Assembly (NCBI GenBank): GCA_049966155.1
Contig: JBMFVE010000004.1
Span: 154,185-218,184, forward strand
Direction of reading: 5' to 3'
DNA from: JBMFVE01 sp049966155
GTDB taxonomy: Bacteria > Bacteroidota > Ignavibacteria > Kryptoniales > JAKASW01
Length of the DNA: 64,000 bases
The position numbers and the translations under genes are program-made. This document shows, in pieces, positions 17,123 to 27,312 of this stretch (its first letter is position 1; each line of letters opens with the position of its first letter). A model generated the notes under the pieces. The model was not told the DNA's origin and did no database searches. It worked only from the letters and a program-made list of their open reading frames with translations.

Positions 17123-18097
17123 CTACCAGTTAAACTTGAACCAACTTGCATCTCTGTAATATGATTCGGTTAGTTTTTCAACATCAAAAAGCTCTTTTTC
17201 GGTCATTGGCGTAAAATGCGCAGCAATTGATACATTCTCTTCAAGGTGCGGAATTGTATCAATACCTACAATGATTGTGCTAACCGGTTGTGTCAGCACA
17301 TATCTCATAGCTTGTGCCATACTTGTTATTCCGCCATTGTTAAAAATTCGACCACGCGCAGGGACCTTCATTCCAATTATGCCCATGTTTTTTTCAACGG
17401 CAATTGGAAGAAGATTTTCAATGAATGAATTATGATGCCGGTCGGCAGCATTTAAAGCCATAAGGATGGTATCGAATTCATATCGGCGAATCGCTTCAGC
17501 CAGTACAAAAGGGTCCCTGTGACCGGTAATTCCAAGAAATCGGACGATGCCTTGATCCCGTGCTTTTTCCATAGCCTTGAGCACACCGTCTTTTGAAAAT
17601 ATCTTATCGAGATCATCCTTTGTGCGCACGTTATGAATTTGCCAGGCATCAAGATGGTCAGTCTGGAGATTTTTCAGGCTGCGCTCCAGAAGCCTCATAG
17701 AACCATCATATGACCTATCATGTGTCTTTGTTGCAAGGTAAACTTCTTTTCTCCTGGTCTTCATAACCCGCCCAATATATGTCTCACTGATTCCATTGCC
17801 GTAAGCCGCTGCAGTATCTATATAGTTTACTCCAAGGTCGATTGCCCTGTTTATTATTTCTTCAGATTCTCTATCTGTTCCAGGTTGTTCGAGTGTCGAC
17901 TGGCCGCCAAGGCTGAATATCTTAACTGAATATCCTGTTTTGCCAAGTACACGCGTGGGCATCTGTTGTTTTGTCCCGAATGTAAATAGTTTTCCAATTG
18001 CAGCAGCTTTCCCCCCTGACCGGAGCAATCCAATTCCAGCCAGTGCCGAAGCCATTCTGGTCAAAAATGACCTTCTGTCCAGTTGAAGGCTCATCAC
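17123..18097 (-). CDS. Tat-exported aldo/keto reductase
   Basis: A 324-residue NADPH-type oxidoreductase with a TIM-barrel fold. The N-terminus has a twin-arginine signal (DRRSFLTRM at residues 7-15, then a weakly hydrophobic stretch), so the protein is probably folded with its cofactor before export. The catalytic tetrad of the aldo/keto reductase superfamily is present: Asp94 and Tyr99 (NYIDTAAAYG), Lys124 (LATKTH) and His155 (WQIHNV). The cofactor-binding GIDTIPHLEENV segment is near the C-terminus. Such Tat-dependent members are common in Bacteroidota, but their substrates are mostly unknown. It is about 100 bp upstream of the NapC-type gene on the same strand. Confidence 0.9.
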   Translation of the reverse strand: MMSLQLDRRSFLTRMASALAGIGLLRSGGKAAAIGKLFTFGTKQQMPTRVLGKTGYSVKIFSLGGQSTLEQPGTDRESEEIINRAIDLGVNYIDTAAAYGNGISETYIGRVMKTRRKEVYLATKTHDRSYDGSMRLLERSLKNLQTDHLDAWQIHNVRTKDDLDKIFSKDGVLKAMEKARDQGIVRFLGITGHRDPFVLAEAIRRYEFDTILMALNAADRHHNSFIENLLPIAVEKNMGIIGMKVPARGRIFNNGGITSMAQAMRYVLTQPVSTIIVGIDTIPHLEENVSIAAHFTPMTEKELFDVEKLTESYYRDASWFKFNW

Positions 18098-18276
18098 TTC
18101 CTCCCTTTGTTCCTGTTTTTGTCTCGATCTTACAATTACAAGCCGCTATTATAATTTGTGAGGGGAAAATTTACCCAACACAGAGAAAATGTAACTAACG
18201 GATAAAGCATCTACAATGTTTGCTGATGTCAACTTTTCACTGTTTGGTATGGAGGAATTAATTAAATTATACAAAA

Positions 18277-18786
18277 ATGGCTATTAGAATCTTTGTTACC
18301 GGTGGGACATTCGACAAAGAGTACAATGAGCTAACCGGGCAACTTTACTTCAAAGATACTCATGTCCCTGAAATGCTAAAGCTTGGCAGATGCAAGGTTG
18401 AAGTTCGAATCAGGACCTTAATGATGATTGACAGTCTTGAAATGACTGATGAAGATCGTGAAATCATACTTGAAAATTGTTTAAAGTGCGAAGAGGATAA
18501 GATAATTATAACTCATGGTACCGACACAATGGAATTGACAGCTCGTACCCTTGGGAGAGTAATAAAAAATAAAACAGTGGTCTTAACAGGAGCAATGGTG
18601 CCATATAAATTTGGAAGCTCCGACGGCCTTTTCAACCTTGGTGCAGCACTTGCTTTTGCTGAAACGTTGCCGCCGGGTGTATACATTGCAATGAACGGTC
18701 GATACTTCAACTGGGACAATGTTCATAAAAACAAGCAGACCGGTGAGTTCGAAGAAATATGGGCCTCGAAGGACAGGGCATCGTAA
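18277..18786 (+). CDS. Single-domain asparaginase-like protein
   Basis: The product of 169 residues covers only the N-terminal catalytic domain of the asparaginase/glutaminase family. The active-site motifs are VTGGTFDKEYN (nucleophile-type Thr, residues 7-17), HGTDTMELTA (Thr/Asp/Lys-type site, about 80-89) and VVLTGAMVPYKFGSSDG. Full-length L-asparaginases are about 330 residues with a second domain that completes the active site; this gene ends cleanly with a stop after ASKDRAS, and no second-domain remnant follows. Stand-alone proteins of this size recur in bacteria, so I read it as a genuine short family member rather than a truncation. Substrate unknown. The Rho gene is convergent 63 bp downstream. 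Confidence 0.8.
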   Translation: MAIRIFVTGGTFDKEYNELTGQLYFKDTHVPEMLKLGRCKVEVRIRTLMMIDSLEMTDEDREIILENCLKCEEDKIIITHGTDTMELTARTLGRVIKNKTVVLTGAMVPYKFGSSDGLFNLGAALAFAETLPPGVYIAMNGRYFNWDNVHKNKQTGEFEEIWASKDRAS

Positions 18787-18849
18787 GTAGCTTTTTGGTG
18801 AAGTAATCGTCCATAAAATAAAATTCGGACCTCTGAGCTGTTTGCCGAC

Positions 18850-19953
18850 CTAAGAAATTGAGAGGAGTTTATCATTGGTGGGGTATTTGTCGAGGAGTTG
18901 CTTAACTGTCAAAAGTGCGTTCCTGTTCGATAGTTTTGAGATAGATCGGCGAAGTTTGCCCAAATGTTCCATCCTATCCTTAAAAAGAAGCTCTTCCCGC
19001 CGTGTCCCCGACGCATTTAAGTTGAAAGCCGGGAAAATCCTTTCTTCTGCGAGTCCTCTATCAAGGACTATCTCCATATTTCCTGTCCCTTTAAATTCCT
19101 GAAATATCAGTTCATCCATCCTTGAATTTGTTTCAACGAGAATCGTGGCTATAATTGTAAGAGATCCGCCACCTTCACACTTCCTTGCAGCACCGAAAAT
19201 GCGCTTGGGAATTTCAAGTGCACGTATGTCGACCCCACCGGACATTGTCCGTCCGCTGCTGCGCTGATGTGAATTAAAAGCACGTCCAATTCGAGTGAGA
19301 GAATCAATCATTAGTACGACATCTCTGCCGGTTTCAACTTTTCGTTTTGCATATTCAGGAACTAACTTTGCCAGGCGGACATGATTGGAGATGTCGCTAT
19401 CGTTAGAACTGGCGAAAACCTCTCCTTTTATACTTCTCCTAATATCTGTCACCTCTTCAGGACGTTCATCGACTAAGAGAACAATCAAATCCAGACCCGG
19501 ATGGTTTCTATTTATTGCCCGGGCAATCTGCTGGAGAAGGATTGTTTTCCCGGCTTTTGGTGGTGATACTATTAATGCTCGCTGACCTTTACCAATAGGA
19601 GCGAAGAGATCAATTATCCTCAATGCCACTTCGCCACCCTTACTCTCAAGTTTTAGCGGTTCGTCAGGCGAAACGGCGTCGAGCTCAGATATCATCTTAA
19701 TATTTTTCCATTTTTCAGGAGAAATCCCATTAATTGACTCTATATTTGTAACCTGAGACCCCCTCCTGGTTTTGATTAAAGAGCCCGTAATGAACACCCC
19801 ATCCCTCAGCTTGAGGTTACTGATGATAAATTGAGGCACAAAGGGATCATTAGGTTTCCCGGAAAGTGTCAGTGATAATGAGCGAACAAAGGCGTGCTTT
19901 GGTGAAATGATTTCAAGAATTCCCTGAAACCGTTCTTGTTGAAAAGACGACAT
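18850..19953 (-). CDS. rho: Transcription termination factor Rho, short form
   Basis: An RNA-dependent hexameric helicase that ends transcription. The 367-residue protein has the cold-shock-like RNA-binding domain (about 8-72), the Walker A motif PPKAGKT (131-137), Walker B DVVLMIDSLTR, and the R-loop/secondary RNA-binding region GTGNMEIVLDRGLAEERIFPA. E. coli Rho has 419 residues; this one lacks the N-terminal helical Rho_N part and starts near the RNA-binding fold. The Q-loop reads ILVETNSRMDE where most Rho proteins have LxDTGS(R/K)MDE. It could be a divergent second Rho alongside a canonical long copy, which is common in this group. Whether a second copy exists cannot be seen here. Confidence 0.9.
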   Translation of the reverse strand: MSSFQQERFQGILEIISPKHAFVRSLSLTLSGKPNDPFVPQFIISNLKLRDGVFITGSLIKTRRGSQVTNIESINGISPEKWKNIKMISELDAVSPDEPLKLESKGGEVALRIIDLFAPIGKGQRALIVSPPKAGKTILLQQIARAINRNHPGLDLIVLLVDERPEEVTDIRRSIKGEVFASSNDSDISNHVRLAKLVPEYAKRKVETGRDVVLMIDSLTRIGRAFNSHQRSSGRTMSGGVDIRALEIPKRIFGAARKCEGGGSLTIIATILVETNSRMDELIFQEFKGTGNMEIVLDRGLAEERIFPAFNLNASGTRREELLFKDRMEHLGKLRRSISKLSNRNALLTVKQLLDKYPTNDKLLSIS

Positions 19954-20162
19954 CGTGTCGTTTTAACCTTTCAGTTGATAAATGTAAAATCTCAAAACAG
20001 TTGTGGTGATTTAATTTCCCCATCTCGTTGTATAATAATATAGTCTTTAAACTTAAATATTTCAAATCTTCTAAAAGAGAAGGACCACTGTCCTACTTAT
20101 AGTCAGTGTGTCAACCGCACATCCCTTCAGCAAATATAACCCGGCTGGTTTTTGTCCCACGC

Positions 20163-21512
20163 TCATACTGTTGATTTGTTATCAGTTATTTTTTCATTTC
20201 GACGGTTCCATAAGAAGTACAAAGCCGCCCCAAGAATCATCCATGCCAGACCAAGGCTGATTGCTTCCAATCCTGAGCTCATGAATATGAAAGAAAACCC
20301 TATAAAAGCAATAATGGAAGGAACAGGATAAAGCCACATTTTAAAAGGCCGCCTGAGGTCGGGTCTGTCTTTTCTCAAAAGTGTCAGTCCAACAATTTGT
20401 CCAAGAAACTGAATAAGTATCCTGCTTGAAATGGAAGCACCTATGATAAAATCGAGGTTAAACAGGCTGGCAAAGCAGGTCATGAATCCAATGGTTAATA
20501 AAGAAAAATGAGGGAAATGTTTCTTCAAATGGATTTCTCCAAGCCATTTAAAAAAGAATCCATCACGTGCAGCTGCATAGGGGAGACGGGAATAACTCAT
20601 CATCAGGGAGTAAGTAGAACCGTACGCAGTGATAATCACAAGTATTGTCAGGAAAACTGCTGCTTTATTTCCCAGGAATTTTCCAAACATATCTGAAACT
20701 ACATGCTCTGATTTTGCGATCTGCTGCCATGGCATCGTCCCCAGAATGGATATGTTCATCACTGCGTAAATCAAAGTCACCCCGATGACAGAAAATATTA
20801 TTGCACGTGGAAAAACATACTCAGGCCGCCTCACCTCTTCTTCGATATAACAAATGTTATAATATCCCATGAGGTCGTACATCGCAATCAGGGTAGCTGA
20901 ACCGAGCCCGGATACAAAACCCCATGAAAAGCTAAACCAACCTTTTGGAAAATTAAATGCGGTTTGAGCGTTAAAATTGCTCAGGCCAACAGCAACGGTA
21001 ATCCCTGCTGTTATCAACATGACAATCCATAAAATCACCGTAACAGTGCCCACAAATTTTACCCTGTTATAATGAAGAACAATGGTAAATACGCCAACCA
21101 AGAAGGCAATAATCCTGATTCCTATTCCATTTAACAATGGCCAGATGTAGGAGGCGTATTGAACCATCCCCACAAAACCGGACGCGATTTCCAGAGGGCC
21201 ACTCAGCAAAAAAGTCCAAACAAATAAAAACCCTGCCAGTCTGCCGAAGTATTTACTGTAAGCTTCACGAAGGTAGACATAAGATCCGCCTTCTCCCGGA
21301 AGGGAAGTGCTCAGTTCAGCCCAGACCTGTCCATCTGAAATTGCTATTATTGCTCCTACAAACCAGCCGAGCATCGCTTGTGGGCCGCCCATTGCACTGA
21401 CAATTAGCGGAATTGTAATAAACGGGCCAATTCCAACCATGGTTGCCATGTTGCTCGCAGTAGCATGAATAAGACCGAGACTTCTTTCTAATTGAGCTTT
21501 GTTTTCCTTCAT
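20163..21512 (-). CDS. APC superfamily amino acid permease
   Basis: A 449-residue secondary transporter with 12 predicted helices. The first helix region contains the unwound substrate-binding motif MVGIGPFITIPLIV, followed by MGGPQAMLGWFVGAIIAISDGQVWAELSTSLPGEGGSYVYLREAY, which is typical of the amino acid/polyamine/organocation family. The Gly-rich GxG motif in helix 1 is intact. The substrate cannot be assigned. It stands between the Rho gene and the GH2 enzyme on the same strand, 209 and 86 bases away, probably as its own unit. Confidence 0.87.
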   Translation of the reverse strand: MKENKAQLERSLGLIHATASNMATMVGIGPFITIPLIVSAMGGPQAMLGWFVGAIIAISDGQVWAELSTSLPGEGGSYVYLREAYSKYFGRLAGFLFVWTFLLSGPLEIASGFVGMVQYASYIWPLLNGIGIRIIAFLVGVFTIVLHYNRVKFVGTVTVILWIVMLITAGITVAVGLSNFNAQTAFNFPKGWFSFSWGFVSGLGSATLIAMYDLMGYYNICYIEEEVRRPEYVFPRAIIFSVIGVTLIYAVMNISILGTMPWQQIAKSEHVVSDMFGKFLGNKAAVFLTILVIITAYGSTYSLMMSYSRLPYAAARDGFFFKWLGEIHLKKHFPHFSLLTIGFMTCFASLFNLDFIIGASISSRILIQFLGQIVGLTLLRKDRPDLRRPFKMWLYPVPSIIAFIGFSFIFMSSGLEAISLGLAWMILGAALYFLWNRRNEKITDNKSTV

Positions 21513-21598
21513 CAGACCTCATGACATCTTGTTAAAGTTAGGTGTTCAGGCGAAGAACTTTTTGCATTTGTCGGGATGCGAAATTGCAGGCCCATGAA

Positions 21599-24229
21599 TC
21601 ATTTGAAGATTTTTGTGTGAATGTTCCAGCCTGAAATCTCCAAAGCGAGCTGCTTAAAATTTCTTTCATTGGAGTAAAAGTGACCTGTAATTAATCTGGT
21701 CTCACCGGGGAGAAGTGAGACGTAATTTTCACTCCAGAAGATAGGAAGGACAGGATCTTTTGTTGTAAGATTTTTTACCTCTAAATACACCATAAACGCT
21801 AAATGGTTTGATGGGTTATGAAGTTCGACTTTAATGAATGACTTCTTTCCAGCATGAACAAACTGATGCTTGACTTCAAGAGTTACTTGAGGCAGCTCAT
21901 TTAACATCTTCAGGTTTGCATACGATTTTTCAGGTGTTACATACCATGTTGATTTGCTCCAGTTAAGTGTGTCGTTAGAGGTTGAAAGTGCGTAAAAGTT
22001 AGTGCTCATTACTTTATGTCCTTTTAACAAACGGAGATCAAGAAAGTACGTCGATGAAAGTGAGTCTTTTTGAAGGATTTTTCCCACCATGGCAGCAGAA
22101 TTTGATTTTGCCATGCACATTCCTTCAAGTTCATAGCGCTTCTTCATGTCGAAGTTATAAAGCCTCGCAACAAACTTGAGATTATTGATGTCCTGTAAAG
22201 TCGAGTTTACAACATAAATTTTATTGTTTGCTGGATCAAACTCAATATGAACTGGCTCACATGCTTTTTGAGCACCGTAAAAGGCTCCGGTTGGGTTTAA
22301 GTAATAATCATACAATTGCCACCACATCTTTGGCCACGCTGAGTTGTACATCCACTGGATAATTCCGGTAGCATTAAATTTAAAAGCGCCAAATGCCTCA
22401 TACATTGCTCGCATAGCCTCATAATTTGTGTACTGGGCTTTTCTTTCATAATCAGACAGTCCTGTAGGAGATCCCAACCTTCTATCTATGGCTTCGTTAT
22501 ACCTATCGAGGTGTCTGAACATTCCTCTTGAACAGTGATAGTACCATTCACCATTAATCGGCCACAATGAATCAGGTGACAGCATCTTCTTCAATGATTC
22601 AACTCTAGGCACCTGTGGACCTGGGCCTGTTTCTGTGTTAAATCCAAACGCACCGCCGTATGTTGTATCTACAAACCAGTACACAGGAGGAACATAGTCA
22701 TAAGGCCCGCGCATCTTCACCGCTGTAAGTCCAGTGAGTGTGCTTTTGTGTTCCTTTGCGGCTGCCAGGAAGGGACGGGTAGTATCATATCTGGCAAGTA
22801 TTCCCAGGTACATTCTCTCTAACTCCGGCCTCGGAAGTTTGTCACTCCCATATGCCCATACATAAATGCTTGGATGATTGCGGAGCCATTTTACCTGATC
22901 TTCAAAAGATTGTGCAGCTGTTGCCATATCTTCCCGGGATTTTATTCCTCCAAATTCATCATCTTCTTTTCCAAAGACATTTTTCCATTCCCATTGTGCG
23001 CTCCAGCCAACCATAATAAGGATGCCTTTCTCATCGCACAAATTATAAATATCGCTGCTCTCGCCCCAAAAGCCTTCCATTCTGATTGCATTTAAGTTCA
23101 TATTAACAGCATATTCAATTTGAGATTCAAGGTTTTTTCTGTCCTGGTTTAAGAAAATGTGATCAGTCCAACCACCGCCGCGAATCAGTATTCTTTTCCC
23201 GTTAAGCCTGTATCCACGGAAGCCTGCTTCGTTTATGTAATCACTAATTTGTCTTATCCCAAAGCGGACTTCTTTTGTATCAATGATTTCATTATCCACT
23301 TTGAATTCAAGGTGAAGATTGTACAGATTGGGACTGCCGAAGTCGTGTGTCCACCACAACCGCGGATGATTAATGTGTAATTGGGGGAATTCATTTACAT
23401 TAAACACGGCTGTCGCAGCTGATTGTGGAGCAAGCTTAATTCTTTTTGAAAATTTTATTTTACCAATTGTACCTGAGATGACACCGGTGACTTCCCGATT
23501 AAGATTATTATTTAACTCGGCTGAAATTACCAGGTCTGCACTTTTTAAGGTAGCTGTATCTACTGAACTGGCTACAAAAGGATTTTTGATTTCCACTCCG
23601 CCAAAAATGTGCAGCTCAACAGTCCTCCATAAACCCATGTCATGGTCTGGAGGCGTGGGGTTCCAATCGACAAACCCCAATGTGACATCACCGGGGATAG
23701 GTCTATATATCTTAACAGCAAGCACATTTTTTCCACCAAATTTTAGATATTTGGTAACGTTAAATTCAAATTGCCTGAATCCCCCAAAAACAGAGTCGCT
23801 GCTGGCAACAAGACTGCCGTTTAGCCAGATGTCTGCTTTATAGTTTATGCCGAGGAATTTAATCGACACCTGTGTCCCTCCCTTTAACATTCTTGGGAGT
23901 TGAAACGTTGTTCTGTACCACCATGGTTTTTCGAAAAGAGAATCGGGGATGCTGTCAAGGTTCCTCCCCTGAAACTGGTTCTTAAAAATTCCATCTGAAA
24001 CCAGGGTTCCAAGCACGGTGGATGGTACAACAGCCCTATACCAGTTCACCGCAGGATAGGAAACGCTGGATATTTGTCTTTCATTTAAACCTACCCTGCT
24101 GGATGATTGAATTAGCCAGTTATCGTGGAGGACAATTACCTGCGGCAAAATGGAAGTGTTCGCCAGCAAAAAGAACGGGGGTGCAAAAAAGAGGCCAAAA
24201 GCGGTAATTAAAAGTGATAATTTTTTCAT
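21599..24229 (-). CDS. Secreted glycoside hydrolase family 2, exo-beta-D-glucosaminidase-like
   Basis: An 876-residue enzyme with a signal peptide (MKKLSLLITAFGLFFAPPFFLLA). Domains in order are the GH2 sugar-binding jelly roll (about 50-210), the Ig-like domain (about 215-325), the TIM-barrel catalytic domain (about 335-620) and C-terminal beta domains. Most GH2 enzymes have an Asn-Glu acid/base motif; here it is YGSDKLP with Asp463 as the likely acid/base, and Glu533 in FNTETGPGPQVP is the likely nucleophile. This Ser-Asp signature is that of the chitosan-acting exo-beta-D-glucosaminidase subgroup (CsxA type). I infer removal of non-reducing-end glucosamine or a related residue from polysaccharide outside the cytoplasm. 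No other carbohydrate-degradation gene is adjacent. Confidence 0.85.
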   Translation of the reverse strand: MKKLSLLITAFGLFFAPPFFLLANTSILPQVIVLHDNWLIQSSSRVGLNERQISSVSYPAVNWYRAVVPSTVLGTLVSDGIFKNQFQGRNLDSIPDSLFEKPWWYRTTFQLPRMLKGGTQVSIKFLGINYKADIWLNGSLVASSDSVFGGFRQFEFNVTKYLKFGGKNVLAVKIYRPIPGDVTLGFVDWNPTPPDHDMGLWRTVELHIFGGVEIKNPFVASSVDTATLKSADLVISAELNNNLNREVTGVISGTIGKIKFSKRIKLAPQSAATAVFNVNEFPQLHINHPRLWWTHDFGSPNLYNLHLEFKVDNEIIDTKEVRFGIRQISDYINEAGFRGYRLNGKRILIRGGGWTDHIFLNQDRKNLESQIEYAVNMNLNAIRMEGFWGESSDIYNLCDEKGILIMVGWSAQWEWKNVFGKEDDEFGGIKSREDMATAAQSFEDQVKWLRNHPSIYVWAYGSDKLPRPELERMYLGILARYDTTRPFLAAAKEHKSTLTGLTAVKMRGPYDYVPPVYWFVDTTYGGAFGFNTETGPGPQVPRVESLKKMLSPDSLWPINGEWYYHCSRGMFRHLDRYNEAIDRRLGSPTGLSDYERKAQYTNYEAMRAMYEAFGAFKFNATGIIQWMYNSAWPKMWWQLYDYYLNPTGAFYGAQKACEPVHIEFDPANNKIYVVNSTLQDINNLKFVARLYNFDMKKRYELEGMCMAKSNSAAMVGKILQKDSLSSTYFLDLRLLKGHKVMSTNFYALSTSNDTLNWSKSTWYVTPEKSYANLKMLNELPQVTLEVKHQFVHAGKKSFIKVELHNPSNHLAFMVYLEVKNLTTKDPVLPIFWSENYVSLLPGETRLITGHFYSNERNFKQLALEISGWNIHTKIFK

Positions 24230-24396
24230 TTTATAAAATCCATTTTTGTCATTAGGTTTGCCGTATAGAAATTATGTAAAAAGAAATCGCTTATCAAAGC
24301 TAAACTTCATAAATAAATTCTATGAATCGAATTTCCTTTGTCCTCGCTTGAAACACTCCACAATTTAGGTTTATATTCAAAGGAAAAGTTCTCGAG

Positions 24397-24705
24397 ATGT
24401 CAAATTTATTGAATTTCCGTCAATATTTGATGGGGCAGTATAAACCTTCCGAAACGGAAGATGCAGATACCCTCTCCGGCAACCCGTCAAAGGTTATTCT
24501 TTATAACGATGACTGGCATACCTTTGATGAAGTGATTGCCCAGATTGTCAAGGCAATTGGCTGCAGCACCGCCAAGGCCGAAGCGATCACAATAGAAGCT
24601 CATACACGAGGGAAAGCGCTTGTTTACGAAGGCGATATGGCGGAATGCCTCCGTGTAAATTCAGTACTGGAAGAAATAGGACTGACAACTGAAATTGAAG
24701 TATGA
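24397..24705 (+). CDS. clpS: ATP-dependent Clp protease adaptor ClpS
   Basis: A 102-residue adaptor that delivers N-degron substrates to ClpAP. The family core is clear: KVILYNDDWHTFDEVIAQIVKAIG, where the NDD and the following residues bind the substrate N-terminus, and EAHTRGKALVYEGDMAECLRVNSVLEEIGL. The gene opens an eight-gene run, and its last codons overlap the alaS start by ATGA. The unstructured N-terminus of about 25 residues is normal for the family. Confidence 0.94.
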   Translation: MSNLLNFRQYLMGQYKPSETEDADTLSGNPSKVILYNDDWHTFDEVIAQIVKAIGCSTAKAEAITIEAHTRGKALVYEGDMAECLRVNSVLEEIGLTTEIEV

Positions 24706-27305
24706 AATTTATGGAATCAAAAGAAGTACGAAGCAGCTTTGTAAAGTTTTTTGAAGATAGAGGTCACAGGTTCGTTCCGAGTTCACCTGTTGTCCCTTAT
24801 GATGACCCGACCCTTTTGTTTGCCAATGCAGGTATGAACCAGTTTAAAGATGTTTTTCTGGGGAAAGGAAAAAGGGACTACACAAGGGCGGTTAACTACC
24901 AGAAATGCATTCGCGTCAGTGGAAAGCACAACGATTTAGAAGAAGTCGGACGCGATACCTATCATCATACGTTCTTTGAAATGCTTGGTAATTGGTCTTT
25001 TGGCGATTACTATAAGGAGGACGCCATAAGATGGGCATGGGAACTCTTAACGGAAGTCTGGAATTTACCCAAGGATAGACTTTATGCGACTGTATACAGG
25101 ACGGACGATGAAGCATATGAAGTCTGGGCTAAAGTTACAGATATTTCCCACAGCAGGATTTTGAGATTTGGAGAAGAAGACAATTTCTGGGAAATGGGTG
25201 ATACGGGACCTTGTGGGCCCTGTTCTGAAATCCACATTGATCTTGGAGAATCTTCATGTCCCATAAATCATACACACGGTGTAAATGTCCCCGGCTGCTC
25301 ACGTTTTATAGAATTGTGGAATCTCGTGTTTATTCAGTACAACAGAAATGCGGATGGAAAATTGGAGCTCCTGCCATCAAAGCATGTCGACACAGGTATG
25401 GGCTTTGAGCGTGTGGTGGCCGTATTGCAGGGAAAGCTGTCAAACTATGATACAGACATCTTTACACCTCTGATTTCAGAAATTCAAAGAATAACCGGGA
25501 AGAGATACGAGGGGAACATAAATCAGGTGGCAATGAGAGTGGTTGCCGACCATGTTCGTGCATTGACGTTTGCAATTGCTGATGGTGCCAATCCTTCCAA
25601 CGAAGGGAGAGGTTATGTTTTGAGAAGAATACTGAGGCGGGCATCGAGATTTGGTCGCAACCTCGGCATGCATGAACCGTTCATTTTCAAACTGGTTGAT
25701 GTTTTAACCGAAACAATGGGTGACGCATTTCCTGAAATCGTTACTTCAAAAAGTAGAATAAAAGATGTAATAAATGCTGAAGAGAATGCGTTTAATGCAA
25801 CTCTGGACAGAGGTCTTGAGATATTTGAAGAAGTTGTAAAGAGAGTTTCGCAAACGGGAACCGGGGTAATTCCTGGTGAAGATGTCTTTCGCCTATATGA
25901 CACTTATGGATTTCCTGTTGACCTGACGGCGCTACTTGCAGAAGAACGTGGCATGCTTATCGATATGAATGGGTTTGAAAAGCTGATGACACAGCAACAG
26001 GATCGTTCACGCGAGGCGACAAAGAAGGATTTTGCAATAAGCGTGGAGCGCGAGGTTGATCTGAGAAATCTCGTTGCTGACTTGAAAACTGAATTTACCG
26101 GTTATGATACTACTGAAAATCCAGCAACCGTAATTGGGCTGAAACATAGCGGCGGTCGTCACTATTTAATTCTGGACAAAACCCCATTTTATGTGGAATC
26201 GGGTGGACAGGTTGATGATACAGGTATTATTTCGACAGACTCACGGTCATTTTCTGTGGTTGATCTCGTTAAAATTGATGATCTGACCTTACACATTGTT
26301 GAAAATGATGAAGCTGGAGCATTGCGCATTGGTCAGAGCGTACTTGCAAGCGTAGATAGCAAGCGTAGATTGGAGATTATGCGAAATCATAGTGCCACTC
26401 ATTTGTTCCATGCTGCTCTACGAAGAATTCTCGGCACGCATGTTCAACAGGCGGGGTCATTAGTCGATCCTGACAAACTGAGGTTTGATTTTACCCATCA
26501 CAGGAAGGTTAGCTCCGAGGAGTTAAAAGACATCGAAGCACTTGTAAACGAAAAGATCCTGGAACGCATTGATTTGATACATTATAGAAATATTCCCTAT
26601 GATGAAGCGAAGAAAATGGGAGCGCTTGCATTTTTTGGTGATAAGTATGGAGACAAAGTTAACGTTGTTCAGTTTGGGGATTTTTCAGTTGAATTTTGCG
26701 GCGGAACGCACGTTCGCAACACGAGCGAAATAGGGTTATTTAAAATCATAAGTGAGTCCAGCATCGCCAGTGGAGTAAGAAGAGTCGAAGCTTTGACAGG
26801 CGGAGGTGTCGAGACCTATATTAATGCGCTCATAAAGCGAGCTGAAGAAAGAGAGAAAGAAAGAGACGCTCTCGCAGAGAAGATTAAATCTCTTGAAAAG
26901 GAACTCAGTTTGTACCGCTTGCGGACAGCAGTTACTTTAGCCGGAGAGTTATTAAGGAAACCTGAAATTGTGAATGGGGTTAAGCTTGTAGCCGGTATTG
27001 TTGAAGTGGATACCGAAGATGAGCTGAAACAGGTTGCTGATGAACTTAAGAACAAAATGAAAAGCGGTGTAATTGTTGTTGGGAGCAAGGTTCAGGGGAA
27101 AGCGATGTTTGTAGCTGTTGTTACCCCCGATTTAATTTCAGAAAAGCATCTTCATGCCGGCAAAATTGTTAGTGAGGTAGCGAAGGTCGTGGGTGGAAGC
27201 GGAGGGGGACGTCCAAATTTTGCAACTGCCGGCGGTAAAGAGGAAGGCAAAATTCATGAGGCAATTTCAAAGGCAAAGGAAATTTTGAGGAAGTTTTTAA
27301 ATTAG
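24702..27305 (+). CDS. alaS: Alanine--tRNA ligase
   Basis: Charges tRNA-Ala with alanine. The 867-residue protein has the class II catalytic core (RSSFVKFFEDRGHRFVPSSPVVP, then HVDTGMGFERVVAVLQG) and the editing domain with NHSATHLFHAALR and CGGTHV, the zinc-binding and editing site. The C-terminal C-Ala/DHHA1 domain ends in GGSGGGRPNFATAGG. The length matches E. coli AlaS (876). The start overlaps clpS by four bases; a second Met three codons in is possible. pcrB follows after 7 bases. Confidence 0.98.
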   Translation: MKFMESKEVRSSFVKFFEDRGHRFVPSSPVVPYDDPTLLFANAGMNQFKDVFLGKGKRDYTRAVNYQKCIRVSGKHNDLEEVGRDTYHHTFFEMLGNWSFGDYYKEDAIRWAWELLTEVWNLPKDRLYATVYRTDDEAYEVWAKVTDISHSRILRFGEEDNFWEMGDTGPCGPCSEIHIDLGESSCPINHTHGVNVPGCSRFIELWNLVFIQYNRNADGKLELLPSKHVDTGMGFERVVAVLQGKLSNYDTDIFTPLISEIQRITGKRYEGNINQVAMRVVADHVRALTFAIADGANPSNEGRGYVLRRILRRASRFGRNLGMHEPFIFKLVDVLTETMGDAFPEIVTSKSRIKDVINAEENAFNATLDRGLEIFEEVVKRVSQTGTGVIPGEDVFRLYDTYGFPVDLTALLAEERGMLIDMNGFEKLMTQQQDRSREATKKDFAISVEREVDLRNLVADLKTEFTGYDTTENPATVIGLKHSGGRHYLILDKTPFYVESGGQVDDTGIISTDSRSFSVVDLVKIDDLTLHIVENDEAGALRIGQSVLASVDSKRRLEIMRNHSATHLFHAALRRILGTHVQQAGSLVDPDKLRFDFTHHRKVSSEELKDIEALVNEKILERIDLIHYRNIPYDEAKKMGALAFFGDKYGDKVNVVQFGDFSVEFCGGTHVRNTSEIGLFKIISESSIASGVRRVEALTGGGVETYINALIKRAEEREKERDALAEKIKSLEKELSLYRLRTAVTLAGELLRKPEIVNGVKLVAGIVEVDTEDELKQVADELKNKMKSGVIVVGSKVQGKAMFVAVVTPDLISEKHLHAGKIVSEVAKVVGGSGGGRPNFATAGGKEEGKIHEAISKAKEILRKFLN

Positions 27306-27312
27306 GAGGAGA

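Noticed and set aside
18277..18786. Truncated asparaginase pseudogene
   Set aside because: The reading frame ends cleanly and free-standing proteins of this size are known in the family; no remnant of the second domain follows.
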